39,562 nucleotides of DNA from Verrucomicrobiota bacterium (GCA_026398235.1 JAPLTE010000011.1:1-39562); one strand, 5' to 3'; counted from the stretch's first letter, positions 1 through 7,690 are shown. The notes: generated from the sequence alone by a model not told the origin. A program made the numbers and translations.

Positions 1-911
1 AGACGCCCCGGCATGGCGCGCTTGAAAGCGTCCCGCGTGGCGAAGTAAGCCGCATGAGGGCCGCCGTAACCCATCGGAACGCCGAAACGCTGGGTGGTGC
101 CCACGGCCACGTCGGCTCCCATTTCTCCGGGAGATTTCAGCAGCGTGAGTGCAAGCAGATCGGCGGCGACAATCGCCATTGCGCCGTGGCGGTGCGCTTT
201 TTCGATGAAAGCGGTGGGATCGCTGATCGCCCCGTCCGTTGCGGGCACCTGGAGCAGCACGGCGAACGTCTTTTCGCTGAAAGAGTAAGCGGCTTCGTCG
301 CCGACAACCACGCGCAGGCCCAGTGCTGCGGCCCGCGTTTCCACCACGGCGATGGTCTGCGGGTGGCACCCGTTGGAGACAAAGAGGGTTTGCGCGTCCG
401 CCGTTTTGCAGAGCGTGCGGCAGAGGTGCATCGCTTCGGCGGCGGCGGTCCCCTCGTCGAGCATGGAAGCATTCGCAATATCCATCCCGGTCAACTCCAC
501 GATCATCGTCTGGAAATTCAGGAGCGCTTCGAGCCGCCCTTGGGAGATTTCCGCCTGGTAGGGAGTGTAGGCGGTGTACCAGCCGGGATTTTTCAAAATA
601 TTACGCAGGACAACGGGCGGGGTGATCGTGTCGTAATAGCCCATGCCGATATGCGAGCGGAAAAGCTGGTTTCGCATCGCGATCTTGCCCAGTTCTTCAA
701 GCGTTGCGTGTTCGCCCTTGGCGGTCGCGAGATGCATCGGCCAGGGCAGTCGGATATCCGAGGGCACTGCCCGGTCCACCAGGGCAACGAGCGATTCAAA
801 GCCGAGCGTGGAAAGCATGGCCTGCGTCTCCTGGGGGTTGGAACCGAGGTGACGCCGGGCGAAAGAATCGGCGGGAGCGAGGGGGGCGGAAAGGGCGGGC
901 AAAGAAGACAT
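1..911 (-). CDS. gcvP: Glycine dehydrogenase (decarboxylating), N-terminal part, cut by window edge
   Basis: P-protein of the glycine cleavage system, the cytoplasmic PLP enzyme that decarboxylates glycine and passes the aminomethyl group to the lipoyl H-protein. The reverse strand reads without a stop from ATG at 911 to the window edge, about 303 residues, and begins [20 protein letters not shown]. Family signatures seen are FARRHLG near residue 18, the [12 protein letters not shown] segment near 85, the [19 protein letters not shown] segment near 110, and [18 protein letters not shown] near 285. The PLP lysine lies in the missing C-terminal part, so whether the gene is one chain or split into gcvPA/gcvPB cannot be decided. 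The upstream neighbour is divergent and unrelated. Identity is confident; completeness is unknown. Confidence 0.93.
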   Translation of the reverse strand, partial: MSSLPALSAPLAPADSFARRHLGSNPQETQAMLSTLGFESLVALVDRAVPSDIRLPWPMHLATAKGEHATLEELGKIAMRNQLFRSHIGMGYYDTITPPVVLRNILKNPGWYTAYTPYQAEISQGRLEALLNFQTMIVELTGMDIANASMLDEGTAAAEAMHLCRTLCKTADAQTLFVSNGCHPQTIAVVETRAAALGLRVVVGDEAAYSFSEKTFAVLLQVPATDGAISDPTAFIEKAHRHGAMAIVAADLLALTLLKSPGEMGADVAVGTTQRFGVPMGYGGPHAAYFATRDAFKRAMPGR

Positions 912-985
912 CCTCACAAGGTAAATTTCCGCTGAGGCAAATCAACCCCAAATCGGGAAATCCCCTATCCTTTAAAACTCCTTTC

Positions 986-1014
986 TTGGCGAACGCGTTG
1001 AGTCCGGCAATAAT
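986..1014 (+). promoter_or_regulatory. Candidate sigma70-type promoter of the spmAB-like gene
   Basis: TTGGCG (986-991) and AATAAT (1009-1014) are separated by exactly 17 nt. They match the -35 and -10 consensus at 4/6 and 5/6 positions. The -10 box ends 7 nt before the GTG start at 1022, so transcription would begin at or next to the start codon and the mRNA would be nearly leaderless. Prediction from sequence only. Confidence 0.35.
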
Positions 1015-1021
1015 ATTCCCC

Positions 1022-2398
1022 GTGCTTAACCCCATCTGGCTCTGGCTTGTGCTGCTCTCCGTGTTCATTGGCGGGTTCTCCGGCCATTTGGGGGCGGTGA
1101 CGGAAGCCGCCGCGATGAGCGCAAAGGACGCCGTGATGAGCATCGCCCTGCCGCTGGCGGGCTGGTTCGCCCTCTGGCTGGGCATGATGCGGTTGGCAGA
1201 ACTTGCCGGGCTCGTCCAACTCCTTGCCCAGGCGCTGCGGCCTGTGATGCGGCGGCTTTTCCCCGAGGTTCCCCCGGAACACCCGGCGCTCGGCACCATG
1301 GCGATGAACATGGCCGCCAACATGCTCGGGCTCGGCAATGCCGCCACCCCGCTGGGGCTCAAGGCGATGAAACACTTGGAGCAACTCAACCCGCGCCCCG
1401 GCACCGCGAGCAACGCCATGTGCACCTTCCTGGCGATGAACACGGCGTCGATCCAACTGATCCCAGCCACCGCCATTGGCATCCTCGCCATCAACGGGTC
1501 AAAAAATCCGACGGCCATTGTGGGCAGCGCTTTGCTGGCCACGCTTTGCGCCTTCACCGCCGGGCTCATCAGCGCCAAATTGCTGGAAAAGCTCCCGCGC
1601 TACCGGCTTGCCCCGTTGGAAGCAGTTTCGGAGGCCCCGGAAACGGGCCTGGAGAGCGCGCCCGCCCCGGCGCAGGTGCCGCCGTTAACGAGCGGCGGCA
1701 AGTTTTTGCTGGCGCTCTACTGGATCGCGATGGGTTTGCTGTTTTGGGTTCTCTGCTTCCCGGACCATGCCAACGCCGTTTTGGCTTCCCTGCGTCCGCT
1801 GGCCCCGCGGGCGCTGGATTTCAGCTATGCGCCGCTGGGCGAGAACCTTGCCCGCTTGAAGCTTCCCACCCGGCTGCTCAGTGTCGTCGGCATGCTGGCG
1901 CTGCCGTTTGCGTTCACCTTTTTCCCGCTCTACGCCTGGCTGCGCGGGGTGAAGGTGTATGAGGAATTTGTCGAGGGAGCGCGGGAGGGGTTCCAGGTGG
2001 CCACCCGCATCATCCCGTTTCTGGTCGCGATTCTTGTGGCCGTGGGGATGTTCCGCAAGGCGGGGGGAATCGACCTGCTTTCCAAAATCCTGGGCCCGGC
2101 GCTGGGTTGGATCGGTTTCCCGGTGGACCTCCTGCCGCTGGTTTTGGTGCGGCCATTGAGCGGCGGTGCTACCACGGGGATTTTCACAGAGATTGTGAAA
2201 ACCTTCGGCCCCGACAGCCTGAACAGCCTTATGGCGGGGACCATCTTTGGGAGCACGGAGACGACCTTTTATGTGATCGCCGTCTATTTCGGCTCGGTGA
2301 GCATCCGGCGCACCCGGCATGCCGTTCCCGCCGGATTGATCGCCGATCTGGTTGGGGTGATCGCCTCGATTGTGATTTGTCGCCTCATGTTCACGTGA
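1022..2398 (+). CDS. Fused SpmA/SpmB-like nucleoside-recognition (Gate) domain membrane protein
   Basis: A 458-residue polytopic inner-membrane protein that joins the equivalents of SpmA (first half) and SpmB (second half, from about residue 230) of spore-forming Firmicutes. I chose the GTG at 1022 because the product then opens with a membrane helix (LNPIWLWLVLLSVFIGGFSG) exactly where SpmA proteins begin; an open frame continues upstream to 704 but that part is antisense to gcvP. Visible features are LWLGMMRLAEL near residue 55, NMAANMLGLGNAATPLGLKA near 97, and in the second half VRPLSGGATTGIF near 378 and GSTETTFYVIAVYFGSVSI near 408, which are Gate-domain hallmarks. The transported or sensed ligand is not known. 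The fused form occurs in many non-sporulating Gram-negatives, so no sporulation role is implied. Stands alone, divergent from gcvP. Confidence 0.82.
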   Translation: MLNPIWLWLVLLSVFIGGFSGHLGAVTEAAAMSAKDAVMSIALPLAGWFALWLGMMRLAELAGLVQLLAQALRPVMRRLFPEVPPEHPALGTMAMNMAANMLGLGNAATPLGLKAMKHLEQLNPRPGTASNAMCTFLAMNTASIQLIPATAIGILAINGSKNPTAIVGSALLATLCAFTAGLISAKLLEKLPRYRLAPLEAVSEAPETGLESAPAPAQVPPLTSGGKFLLALYWIAMGLLFWVLCFPDHANAVLASLRPLAPRALDFSYAPLGENLARLKLPTRLLSVVGMLALPFAFTFFPLYAWLRGVKVYEEFVEGAREGFQVATRIIPFLVAILVAVGMFRKAGGIDLLSKILGPALGWIGFPVDLLPLVLVRPLSGGATTGIFTEIVKTFGPDSLNSLMAGTIFGSTETTFYVIAVYFGSVSIRRTRHAVPAGLIADLVGVIASIVICRLMFT

Positions 2399-2498
2399 GG
2401 AAAAATCTGGAACTCAGCAAAGCAGAGAATCACTGCGCCGTGCGTTCTCCCGAGCATGGCGAGGGAACTCAACCTGCAACCTTTCCGCCCAACGGTTC

Positions 2499-2527
2499 TT
2501 GACGGGTCCCTGCGGTCGCGCTTTAGT
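2499..2527 (+). promoter_or_regulatory. Candidate promoter of the L,D-transpeptidase gene
   Basis: TTGACG (2499-2504; 5/6 match) and TTTAGT (2522-2527; 4/6 match) lie 17 nt apart, 18 nt before the ATG at 2546. This predicts a very short 5' leader of about 12 nt. Prediction only. Confidence 0.4.
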
Positions 2528-2545
2528 CTCGCATCAGTTTTTTTT

Positions 2546-3151
2546 ATGCGACGTTCTATTTTGCCTGTCTTGGTTGGCATCGGGCTTCTTGCCGGATGCG
2601 CCTCAGATCCCCGCCTGGGCCGGGGCACTCAATACCTCACCGAGAATGGGGGAATTGTTGCCATTCCGGAAAGGGGCCGTCCGAGTTTTGATACGGTTTC
2701 CTATTGGGACGGCGAGGGAGTCAGCGGGGCTCCTTCCGTGGTGATCCGCCTCAGTGAACAACACGCTTATTTCTTCAAAGGCAGCCAATTGGTGGGAATA
2801 TCCAGCATTTCCACCGGGCGCGAGGGATTTGGGACCCCTTCTGGGAGTTTTAAAATCATCCAAAAAGACAAAGACCATACCTCCTCTCGCTTTGGCGACT
2901 ATCTCGATGCGCAGACCGGAACAATGATCAAGAAAGACGCGGATCGCAATGTCGATCCCCTGCCTAAAGGGGCGAAATTTGACGCGGCAAAGATGCCGTA
3001 TTTCATGCGGATCGTAGGCGGGACGGGGATGCATGAAGGGTTTTTGCCCGGCGCTCCGGCTTCGCACGGGTGCATTCGGATGCCCGGTTTTATGGCGGAA
3101 GCATTTTTTCGCAATGTCTCCGTGGGCACCCCGGTGCGGATTATTCCTTAA
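2546..3151 (+). CDS. YkuD-family L,D-transpeptidase lipoprotein
   Basis: A 201-residue secreted enzyme of the YkuD family, which makes or rearranges meso-diaminopimelate cross-links in peptidoglycan or attaches lipoproteins to it. The ATG at 2546 was chosen over an upstream in-frame ATG at 2456 because it gives a lipoprotein signal peptide (MRRSILPVLVGIGLLAGC) with lipid-acceptor cysteine at residue 18, and a promoter candidate lies just before it. The catalytic motif SHGCIRMP is at about 173-180, with the nucleophile Cys176 and Arg178; the upstream conserved histidine is in GMHEGFLPG. Predicted location is the periplasm, anchored to membrane. Flanked by unrelated genes, so probably its own transcript. 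Confidence 0.87.
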   Translation: MRRSILPVLVGIGLLAGCASDPRLGRGTQYLTENGGIVAIPERGRPSFDTVSYWDGEGVSGAPSVVIRLSEQHAYFFKGSQLVGISSISTGREGFGTPSGSFKIIQKDKDHTSSRFGDYLDAQTGTMIKKDADRNVDPLPKGAKFDAAKMPYFMRIVGGTGMHEGFLPGAPASHGCIRMPGFMAEAFFRNVSVGTPVRIIP

Positions 3152-3158
3152 GCCATTA

Positions 3159-3188
3159 TTGATAATATGCGCATAATGCGCATATACT
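3159..3188 (+). promoter_or_regulatory. Promoter of the ArsR-type regulator
   Basis: TTGATA (3159-3164; 5/6 match) and TATACT (3183-3188; 5/6 match) are separated by 18 nt. The predicted start of transcription, about 3195, lies between the palindrome and the ATG at 3209. The operator (3165-3185) fills the spacer and enters the -10 box. Confidence 0.6.
3165..3185. promoter_or_regulatory. Perfect palindromic operator in the arsR-type promoter
   Basis: A 21-bp perfect inverted repeat: left arm ATATGCGCAT (3165-3174), one central base, right arm ATGCGCATAT (3176-3185). It starts immediately after the -35 box and ends inside the -10 box, where binding would block RNA polymerase. ArsR/SmtB dimers bind interrupted palindromes of this kind, so negative autoregulation by the gene that starts 24 bp downstream is the obvious reading. 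Confidence 0.65.
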
Positions 3189-3208
3189 GCTCAAATCTCT
3201 TTTTGCGC

Positions 3209-3556
3209 ATGCCAAAAAACAGTCATCCCCCGAAGCTATCGGACGCTGCTATGGAATTGATCGCCGCCCGGTTTCGCGCCCTCAGCGAGCCGACCCGGCT
3301 CAAGCTCCTGATGGCTCTGGAGGAGGGCGAAAAAAATGTCACAGAACTGGTCCGCTTAACCGCCGGAACTCAAACCAACGTCTCCCGGCAGCTCGGGGCG
3401 CTCGTCACGGCGGGGTTGCTGGCGCGGCGCAAGAGTGGGCTGAGCGTGTTTTACCGTATTGCTGACCCGGGGATCTTTGATTTGTGCCGTCACGTCTGCG
3501 CCAGTTTGCAGAAACGCATTACCCAGGAAAGCGAGATTTTCAAAGCCCACAGCTAG
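3209..3556 (+). CDS. ArsR/SmtB-family winged-helix transcriptional regulator
   Basis: A 115-residue DNA-binding repressor. The ATG at 3209 is preferred over in-frame ATGs at 3167 and 3173 because those lie inside the operator and upstream of the predicted transcription start. The winged-helix core runs from about residue 15 (FRALSEPTRLKLLMAL) through the recognition-helix region TQTNVSRQLGALVTAGLLAR to the wing RRKSGLSVFYRI. No CVC metal-binding box is seen in the recognition-helix region, but a cysteine pair occurs in the C-terminal dimerisation helix (LCRHVC), so a thiol- or metal-sensing role is possible and unproven. The target beyond its own promoter is not obvious; the next gene, aldose epimerase, begins 143 bp downstream and might share the transcript. 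Confidence 0.85.
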   Translation: MPKNSHPPKLSDAAMELIAARFRALSEPTRLKLLMALEEGEKNVTELVRLTAGTQTNVSRQLGALVTAGLLARRKSGLSVFYRIADPGIFDLCRHVCASLQKRITQESEIFKAHS

Positions 3557-3698
3557 AGCGGTTGCCTGGGAGCGGTGGAGAACAGCGGCTTGCAAAGCCC
3601 GCCCTATCTTATTTATTACAAATCCGATTCACCGGTTCTCCCCAACCTCAACAGAGGAACTCCACGATTTAAATGAAACCGCACCATTTCTCATTTCC

Positions 3699-4796
3699 AT
3701 GGAACTTCCCACCAGCGCTTCCGCCGCATCCCTAAAAGAAATCCAAGTCCAACCCTTCGGTAAAACCAAGGACGGGACCCCTGTAGAAATCTACACCCTT
3801 CGCAATGCCCACGGCATGGAAGCACGGATCACCAATTACGGTGGGCTGGTGGTTTCCCTCCTTGTTCCTGACCGTGCGGGCAAACTCGACGATGTGGCCC
3901 TCGGCTATGATACCCTTGAGGGGTATCTCAAGGACAGCTTCTACTTTGGCGCGTTGATCGGGCGTTACGGCAACCGCATCGCCAAGGGGCAATTTACGTT
4001 GGATGGCAAAACCTACCAGCTTGCGGTCAACAACGGGCCGAACGCATTGCATGGTGGTCTGAAAGGTTTCGACAAAGTAGTTTGGGCCGCCAAACCGATG
4101 GCTACCAGGGACGGCCAGGCTTTGGAACTGACCTATGTGAGCAAGGACGGCGAAGAAGGCTATCCCGGCAACCTGAAGGTGAAAGCCGTTTATCGTTTAA
4201 CTCAGGAAAACGAGTTGCGGCTCGATTTCACCGCGACGACCGACCAGGCGACGATCGTCAATCTCACCCATCATTCCTATTTCAACCTGGCTGGGGCTGG
4301 CAACGGCGACATTCTCGGCCACCTGGTCACTCTGAACTCCGACCGGTTCACCCCGGTGGACAAAGATTTGATTCCCACCGGCGAATTACGCCCGGTCGAA
4401 GGAACCCCCTTTGATTTCAGAAAACCCACGGCGATTGGCGCCCGGATTGCAGAAAAAGAGGAGCAGTTGAAATTTGCCAACGGCTATGACCACAACTGGG
4501 TGCTCAGCAAAAAAGAACCAGGCAAGCTTGAGGTTGCAGCGAAGGTTTATGAGCCGAGGACCGGTCGGGTCATGGAAGTGCTCACGACCGAGCCCGGGAT
4601 GCAGTTTTATGTCGGCAATTTCCTCGACGGCAGCAACGTGGGCAAAGGAGGCAAAGCGTATGCTTTCCGCACCGGCTTCTGCATGGAGCCGCAGCATTTC
4701 CCGGACTCTCCCAACCAGCCCGGTTTCCCGTCCACGGTGCTTCGCCCCGGAGAGACCTTCCAGAATACGATTATTTATCGGTTCAGCGCCGAGTAA
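3699..4796 (+). CDS. galM: Aldose 1-epimerase (mutarotase)
   Basis: A 365-residue enzyme interconverting alpha and beta anomers of glucose or galactose at the entry to the Leloir pathway. Family motifs are in order: NRIAKGQFTLDGKTYQL near residue 94, NNGPNALHGG near 112, LTHHSYFNLAG with the catalytic acid His192, DHNWVL near 265, and CMEPQHFPDSPN with the catalytic base Glu330. Start at 3699 gives the normal family length; no secretion signal is evident, so it is probably cytoplasmic. Convergent with the ligase gene, whose stop codon is only 4 bp away. It may supply sugar metabolism generally rather than the EPS locus, because it lies outside that operon. Confidence 0.92.
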   Translation: MELPTSASAASLKEIQVQPFGKTKDGTPVEIYTLRNAHGMEARITNYGGLVVSLLVPDRAGKLDDVALGYDTLEGYLKDSFYFGALIGRYGNRIAKGQFTLDGKTYQLAVNNGPNALHGGLKGFDKVVWAAKPMATRDGQALELTYVSKDGEEGYPGNLKVKAVYRLTQENELRLDFTATTDQATIVNLTHHSYFNLAGAGNGDILGHLVTLNSDRFTPVDKDLIPTGELRPVEGTPFDFRKPTAIGARIAEKEEQLKFANGYDHNWVLSKKEPGKLEVAAKVYEPRTGRVMEVLTTEPGMQFYVGNFLDGSNVGKGGKAYAFRTGFCMEPQHFPDSPNQPGFPSTVLRPGETFQNTIIYRFSAE

Positions 4797-4800
4797 ATCC

Positions 4801-7224
4801 TCACAACCCCAGCTCGGGGTTCTTTGCGCGCGCCATTTCCACCAGATACGCCCATGCTTCGGGCCAGCGGGAGAGCCGTGCAGCGGCCACAGAGGCCAGA
4901 CGCGATAAATTTGGGGATTGGATCGAGTCTGCTTTGGCTTCTTGCACCAACCGAAGCACCCCCTCCAAATCGGTTTCCCGAACCAGGCTTTTAGCCAGGC
5001 GTTCTGCTGCGATGGCGGTTTTATGCTCTGTGTAGGCAGTGCGCAGCCGCCCGGAGTTTCCCGCTTCCTGAAAAAAGTCGGGGGTGTCGAGTTGGAGTCG
5101 GGCTTCGGCAGTCCGCCAAGCTTGCTCGTATTGCAGCTCGTGGGCCATATGCCGACTCAGAATGGGCCAGGCGATCTCTGCCAGATTCGGGTGTTCTCTG
5201 AGCAATTGCTGCATTTCGGTGCGATCTCCTTTTTGCCACCAAAGCCGGAGCAGCTCCCGCTGTTGTTGCTGACTCCACCGGTCCAGGAGCGGGTCGCTCG
5301 CAAGAACCGTGTGCAGGAAGAGTTGAAACGTGCCATCCGAAGCTCCGCGCCCCCAGATGAGGAATAAATCCGGGCGGCCTGCCGTCAAAGGGTAAAGCTC
5401 GTTGCCGATTTCCGGTAAGCTGCCGACTTTTTCCATTATGATTTGGAAGGTGCGCTGTGCGTTGTGCTCCTGCGAACGTAGATCTTGTTTGTCCGCTCTC
5501 TCCATCGCTTCAGCAAAGAGGCTCAAGGAAAGAGTGGGGTTGATCCGCAGCCAGGCATCTGCTTGGCGCAGAGGGGTTTCGATCAAATGCGGTTCGAGCA
5601 TGCGCTCCGCGGCGAAGTGGCGCTCCACCTCTTTATCTGTCCCCTCAAAATTGAGCTGAAAAAGGCCCCATTGGTAATAAAGCTCCGAGGCCAAAGGTGC
5701 GTGGGCGAGAATTTTTTCGGCGAGGCTGACCCCCTCTTCCGTGCGGTATTTGTACATCCCATACATTTTTTGGGGTGCATTTTCGATTGCCTCCGAGGGA
5801 AGTTCCTCTAGGCCCTTGGGGAAGCAGCCGCCCAGCCAGGCGCCTGCAATGAGGAAAGCCGCTCCGGATACGACAAAAAAAGCCCGGCTCGTGCGAAGCG
5901 AGAGGCAGGGTTGAGGGGGGCGCCCCTTGGAGGGGCGAAAAGCAAGCCCGGCAAGAAAGAGGGCCGGCAGGAGGGTTGCCGCACGGTGCGCTGGAACGTC
6001 GAACGTGCAATGGCCTACGAAAAGAATCACTGCCGTCGCGCTTGCCCAGCGCACGGACCAGGAGGGATAGCGTCGGCAATTCCTCAGGCGTGAAAAACCC
6101 AGCACCACCAGAGCCAGAGCGGCTCCGACCGTCGGTAATCCCGCCTCTGCGGCAATCGAGAGCCAGCTACTATCCGGATGGATGGCCACAGCTTGGGAGA
6201 GCGACGCCTCCCGGTATTGCTGCGAGAGATAACGGAAATTTCCCAATCCGATGCCGGTGAAGGGATGGTCGGCAATCATTCGGCAGGTATCCTTGTAAAG
6301 CAGTAATCGGAAACCGAGACTGACAGGTTTTTCAAGGTTTGCTGCGGGGGGGATACTGTCTTCGGGAAGAACGAGAGCTGCGCCGGTCTCCTTCAGCCGG
6401 TTCATGGAAGGGGTTTGTGAGGTGAGAAAGACCCCCAGCGCGAAGAGCATCAGTACCGATGCCGATAAGGCAATCCGGCGGTCGATGGCCTGGCGAAAAA
6501 CCCCGGCCAGCCAAATGAAAAAACCGGCAAAGAGCAGCACGGCGGCGGCGCGGCTTTCACAAAAATTGAGCGCGCCAATGGCAATCAGGGTGATCGCTGC
6601 TCCGAGCATCGCTGCCTGCACCCATCGGCGACGCTCCAGAGCGTTCCAGAAAGTTCCCAGCCCGGCAACAGCTCCCATGGAGAGCAGCGTTCCCACATGG
6701 TTGCGATTGGGGAGGAAACCAAAAGCAGTGTGATAGCTATCCCACGGGTGCGACCACCCGGTGCATGCCGCGTAAATGGAGCACCCCGCGTAGACTCCCA
6801 CTCCAAGGGTGAATCCCCCAGCCAGGCGCTCGTGGATTTCCCCGTTGACCGGTTGACAGAGCAGGAACAACCCAAAGCAAACCCCTGCCAGGAGCATTCC
6901 GACCCCTTGCACCGTAAGCCAGGGTTGCGGGGTTACCATCGACCCCAAAGCGATCTTTCCATACGTTTGAAAAGTGGTGCGCCACTCTGGGCGAGCAAAC
7001 CAATCCGCAGGCAAAAAGGCCAATAAAGCGCCTAGAACCAGAGCGATTGCCGCGTAGGTGATCGACCGGGGGAGCGGGATCACTGGGCGAAAGAGCAGCA
7101 GGATCAAGCCCGCCAAAATAAAAAGGGCGGAAATATAGATCTGCGAAGGGGAACCTGCTCCCCAGACTGGAAGAAGAACCACGAGGAGGGCTGCCAATTG
7201 CGCGGCAACAGGGCGTGTGAGCAT
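4801..7224 (-). CDS. O-antigen ligase/polymerase family membrane protein with long C-terminal repeat region
   Basis: An 807-residue protein. Residues 1-440 carry about a dozen hydrophobic helices with the Wzy_C/WaaL signature: NRNHVGTLLSMG near 173, ESRAAAVLLF with Arg225, HPFTGIGLGNF near 320, and a periplasmic HPDSSWLSIAAEAGLP at 349-364 whose histidine is at the position thought to be catalytic in ligases. After a further helix near 455-475, residues 490-807 are helical and soluble, resembling tetratricopeptide-like repeats. This layout (ligase domain plus a large periplasmic repeat tail) is usual for O-antigen ligase family proteins near EPS loci. It could polymerise EPS repeat units or transfer glycans to lipid or protein; sequence alone does not choose. 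Transcribed away from the EPS operon from the shared 466-bp region. Confidence 0.82.
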   Translation of the reverse strand: MLTRPVAAQLAALLVVLLPVWGAGSPSQIYISALFILAGLILLLFRPVIPLPRSITYAAIALVLGALLAFLPADWFARPEWRTTFQTYGKIALGSMVTPQPWLTVQGVGMLLAGVCFGLFLLCQPVNGEIHERLAGGFTLGVGVYAGCSIYAACTGWSHPWDSYHTAFGFLPNRNHVGTLLSMGAVAGLGTFWNALERRRWVQAAMLGAAITLIAIGALNFCESRAAAVLLFAGFFIWLAGVFRQAIDRRIALSASVLMLFALGVFLTSQTPSMNRLKETGAALVLPEDSIPPAANLEKPVSLGFRLLLYKDTCRMIADHPFTGIGLGNFRYLSQQYREASLSQAVAIHPDSSWLSIAAEAGLPTVGAALALVVLGFSRLRNCRRYPSWSVRWASATAVILFVGHCTFDVPAHRAATLLPALFLAGLAFRPSKGRPPQPCLSLRTSRAFFVVSGAAFLIAGAWLGGCFPKGLEELPSEAIENAPQKMYGMYKYRTEEGVSLAEKILAHAPLASELYYQWGLFQLNFEGTDKEVERHFAAERMLEPHLIETPLRQADAWLRINPTLSLSLFAEAMERADKQDLRSQEHNAQRTFQIIMEKVGSLPEIGNELYPLTAGRPDLFLIWGRGASDGTFQLFLHTVLASDPLLDRWSQQQQRELLRLWWQKGDRTEMQQLLREHPNLAEIAWPILSRHMAHELQYEQAWRTAEARLQLDTPDFFQEAGNSGRLRTAYTEHKTAIAAERLAKSLVRETDLEGVLRLVQEAKADSIQSPNLSRLASVAAARLSRWPEAWAYLVEMARAKNPELGL
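4805..4821. terminator. Possible shared terminator hairpin between convergent genes
   Basis: Inverted repeat AACCCC (4805-4810), 5-nt loop, GGGGTT (4816-4821), sitting just after galM and inside the last codons of the convergent ligase gene. The plus-strand tail CTTTG is only weakly T-rich, so efficiency is doubtful. Confidence 0.3.
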
Positions 7225-7230
7225 GGGTGA

Positions 7231-7258
7231 AGTATAGGCAACAAGAGCCGGGAGCCAA
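7231..7258 (-). promoter_or_regulatory. Candidate promoter of the O-antigen ligase-type gene
   Basis: On the minus strand TTGGCT (7258-7253) and TATACT (7236-7231) lie 16 nt apart. The -10 box ends 6 nt before the ATG at 7224, predicting a leaderless mRNA. The 18-bp palindrome at 7282-7299 would be centred near -66, a normal activator position. Prediction only. Confidence 0.35.
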
Positions 7259-7281
7259 GAGCATGTTGCATTTTCTCCTTC

Positions 7282-7299
7282 TGTAGGGACTTCCCTACA
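7282..7299. promoter_or_regulatory. 18-bp perfect palindrome, probable regulator-binding site
   Basis: TGTAGGGA (7282-7289), CT, TCCCTACA (7292-7299). It is a compact dyad typical of a dimeric regulator site rather than a terminator, as no T-tract follows on either strand. It lies 58 bp from the ligase-type start codon and about 390 bp before the RfaH-like gene, so it could serve either promoter. The LuxR-type regulator at 37296 is one candidate ligand; that link is speculation. Confidence 0.5.
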
Positions 7300-7466
7300 A
7301 GGCGTAAGGAAAGCGCATTTTCCTTGTTTCTGAAGGTTTTATACGACATTTTACCGACTCCGATGTCAGGGTTTGTCTGGCTGCGGAGCATTTTAATTTT
7401 TGAAGAGTTGCGAAAAGCAATGAGTGTTTGGGTGGTTCTACGCGAAAAAAACCGTAGCCGACCACG

Positions 7467-7478
7467 GGCGGTAGCTTG
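7467..7478 (+). promoter_or_regulatory. ops-like RfaH-recruitment / transcription pause element
   Basis: GGCGGTAGCTTG matches the E. coli ops element (GGCGGTAGCGTG) at 11 of 12 positions, differing only at position 10. It keeps the pause signature (G at -10, pyrimidine at -1, G at +1) and the bases that can pair in the non-template DNA hairpin (GC, loop GGTA, GC). It sits on the correct strand, 213 nt upstream of the gene for an RfaH-like protein. I found no other GGCGGTAG on the plus strand when scanning by eye. Function is inferred. Confidence 0.62.
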
Positions 7479-7485
7479 TCTGAAA

Positions 7486-7509
7486 TCGGCACGGGACCAC
7501 GCGTGCCGA
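7486..7509 (+). promoter_or_regulatory. Leader hairpin directly after the ops-like element
   Basis: Perfect 8-bp stem TCGGCACG (7486-7493) and CGTGCCGA (7502-7509) with an 8-nt loop, starting 8 nt after the ops-like element. The following sequence is pyrimidine-rich (CCCCTCTCTTT) but separated by about 10 nt, so it is not a canonical intrinsic terminator. It could be a pause hairpin or part of an attenuator acted on by the antiterminator. Confidence 0.45.
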
Positions 7510-7690
7510 GGAACTCAGCCCCTCTCTTTGTGATCCGGGTATGGAATGGCTTGCACTCAGGCAAAGCATGAGGAAAAATCCCCCTGATTTAGCAACCATG
7601 AAGTGTATTTTGCGAACCCCGGGCCCATCGAAAAGCGAGAAAATTTCCGGCTGCCGCTTCTTCACCGGCAATCCCACTCAGTAGCAACCC

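Larger units (their letters stand above)
7225..7690. other. Divergent intergenic region and EPS-operon leader
   Basis: A 466-bp stretch without a convincing gene between the divergent ligase gene and the RfaH-like gene. It holds a candidate ligase promoter (7231-7258), an 18-bp palindrome (7282-7299), an ops-like element (7467-7478) and an 8-bp-stem hairpin (7486-7509). I could not identify a convincing promoter for the EPS operon; it should lie between about 7300 and 7450. Small open frames here lack family resemblance and start signals. Confidence 0.7.

Noticed and set aside
54-935. Long plus-strand open frame with an Arg/His/Gly-rich product
   Set aside because: It is antisense to gcvP, whose minus-strand translation matches the family throughout.
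704-1021. N-terminal extension of the spmAB-like gene
   Set aside because: The extra 106 residues lie over the start of gcvP and have no SpmA-like sequence; SpmA similarity begins exactly at GTG 1022.
7324-7677. Small open frames in the EPS leader (both strands)
   Set aside because: No family resemblance and no ribosome-binding site, and they overlap the ops-like element and hairpin.
7225-7690. Sigma54 promoter, as in PrsR-regulated PEP-CTERM/EPS loci
   Set aside because: No GG-N10-GC element matching TGGCAC-N5-TTGC was found here or upstream of 37296, 38094 or 38312.
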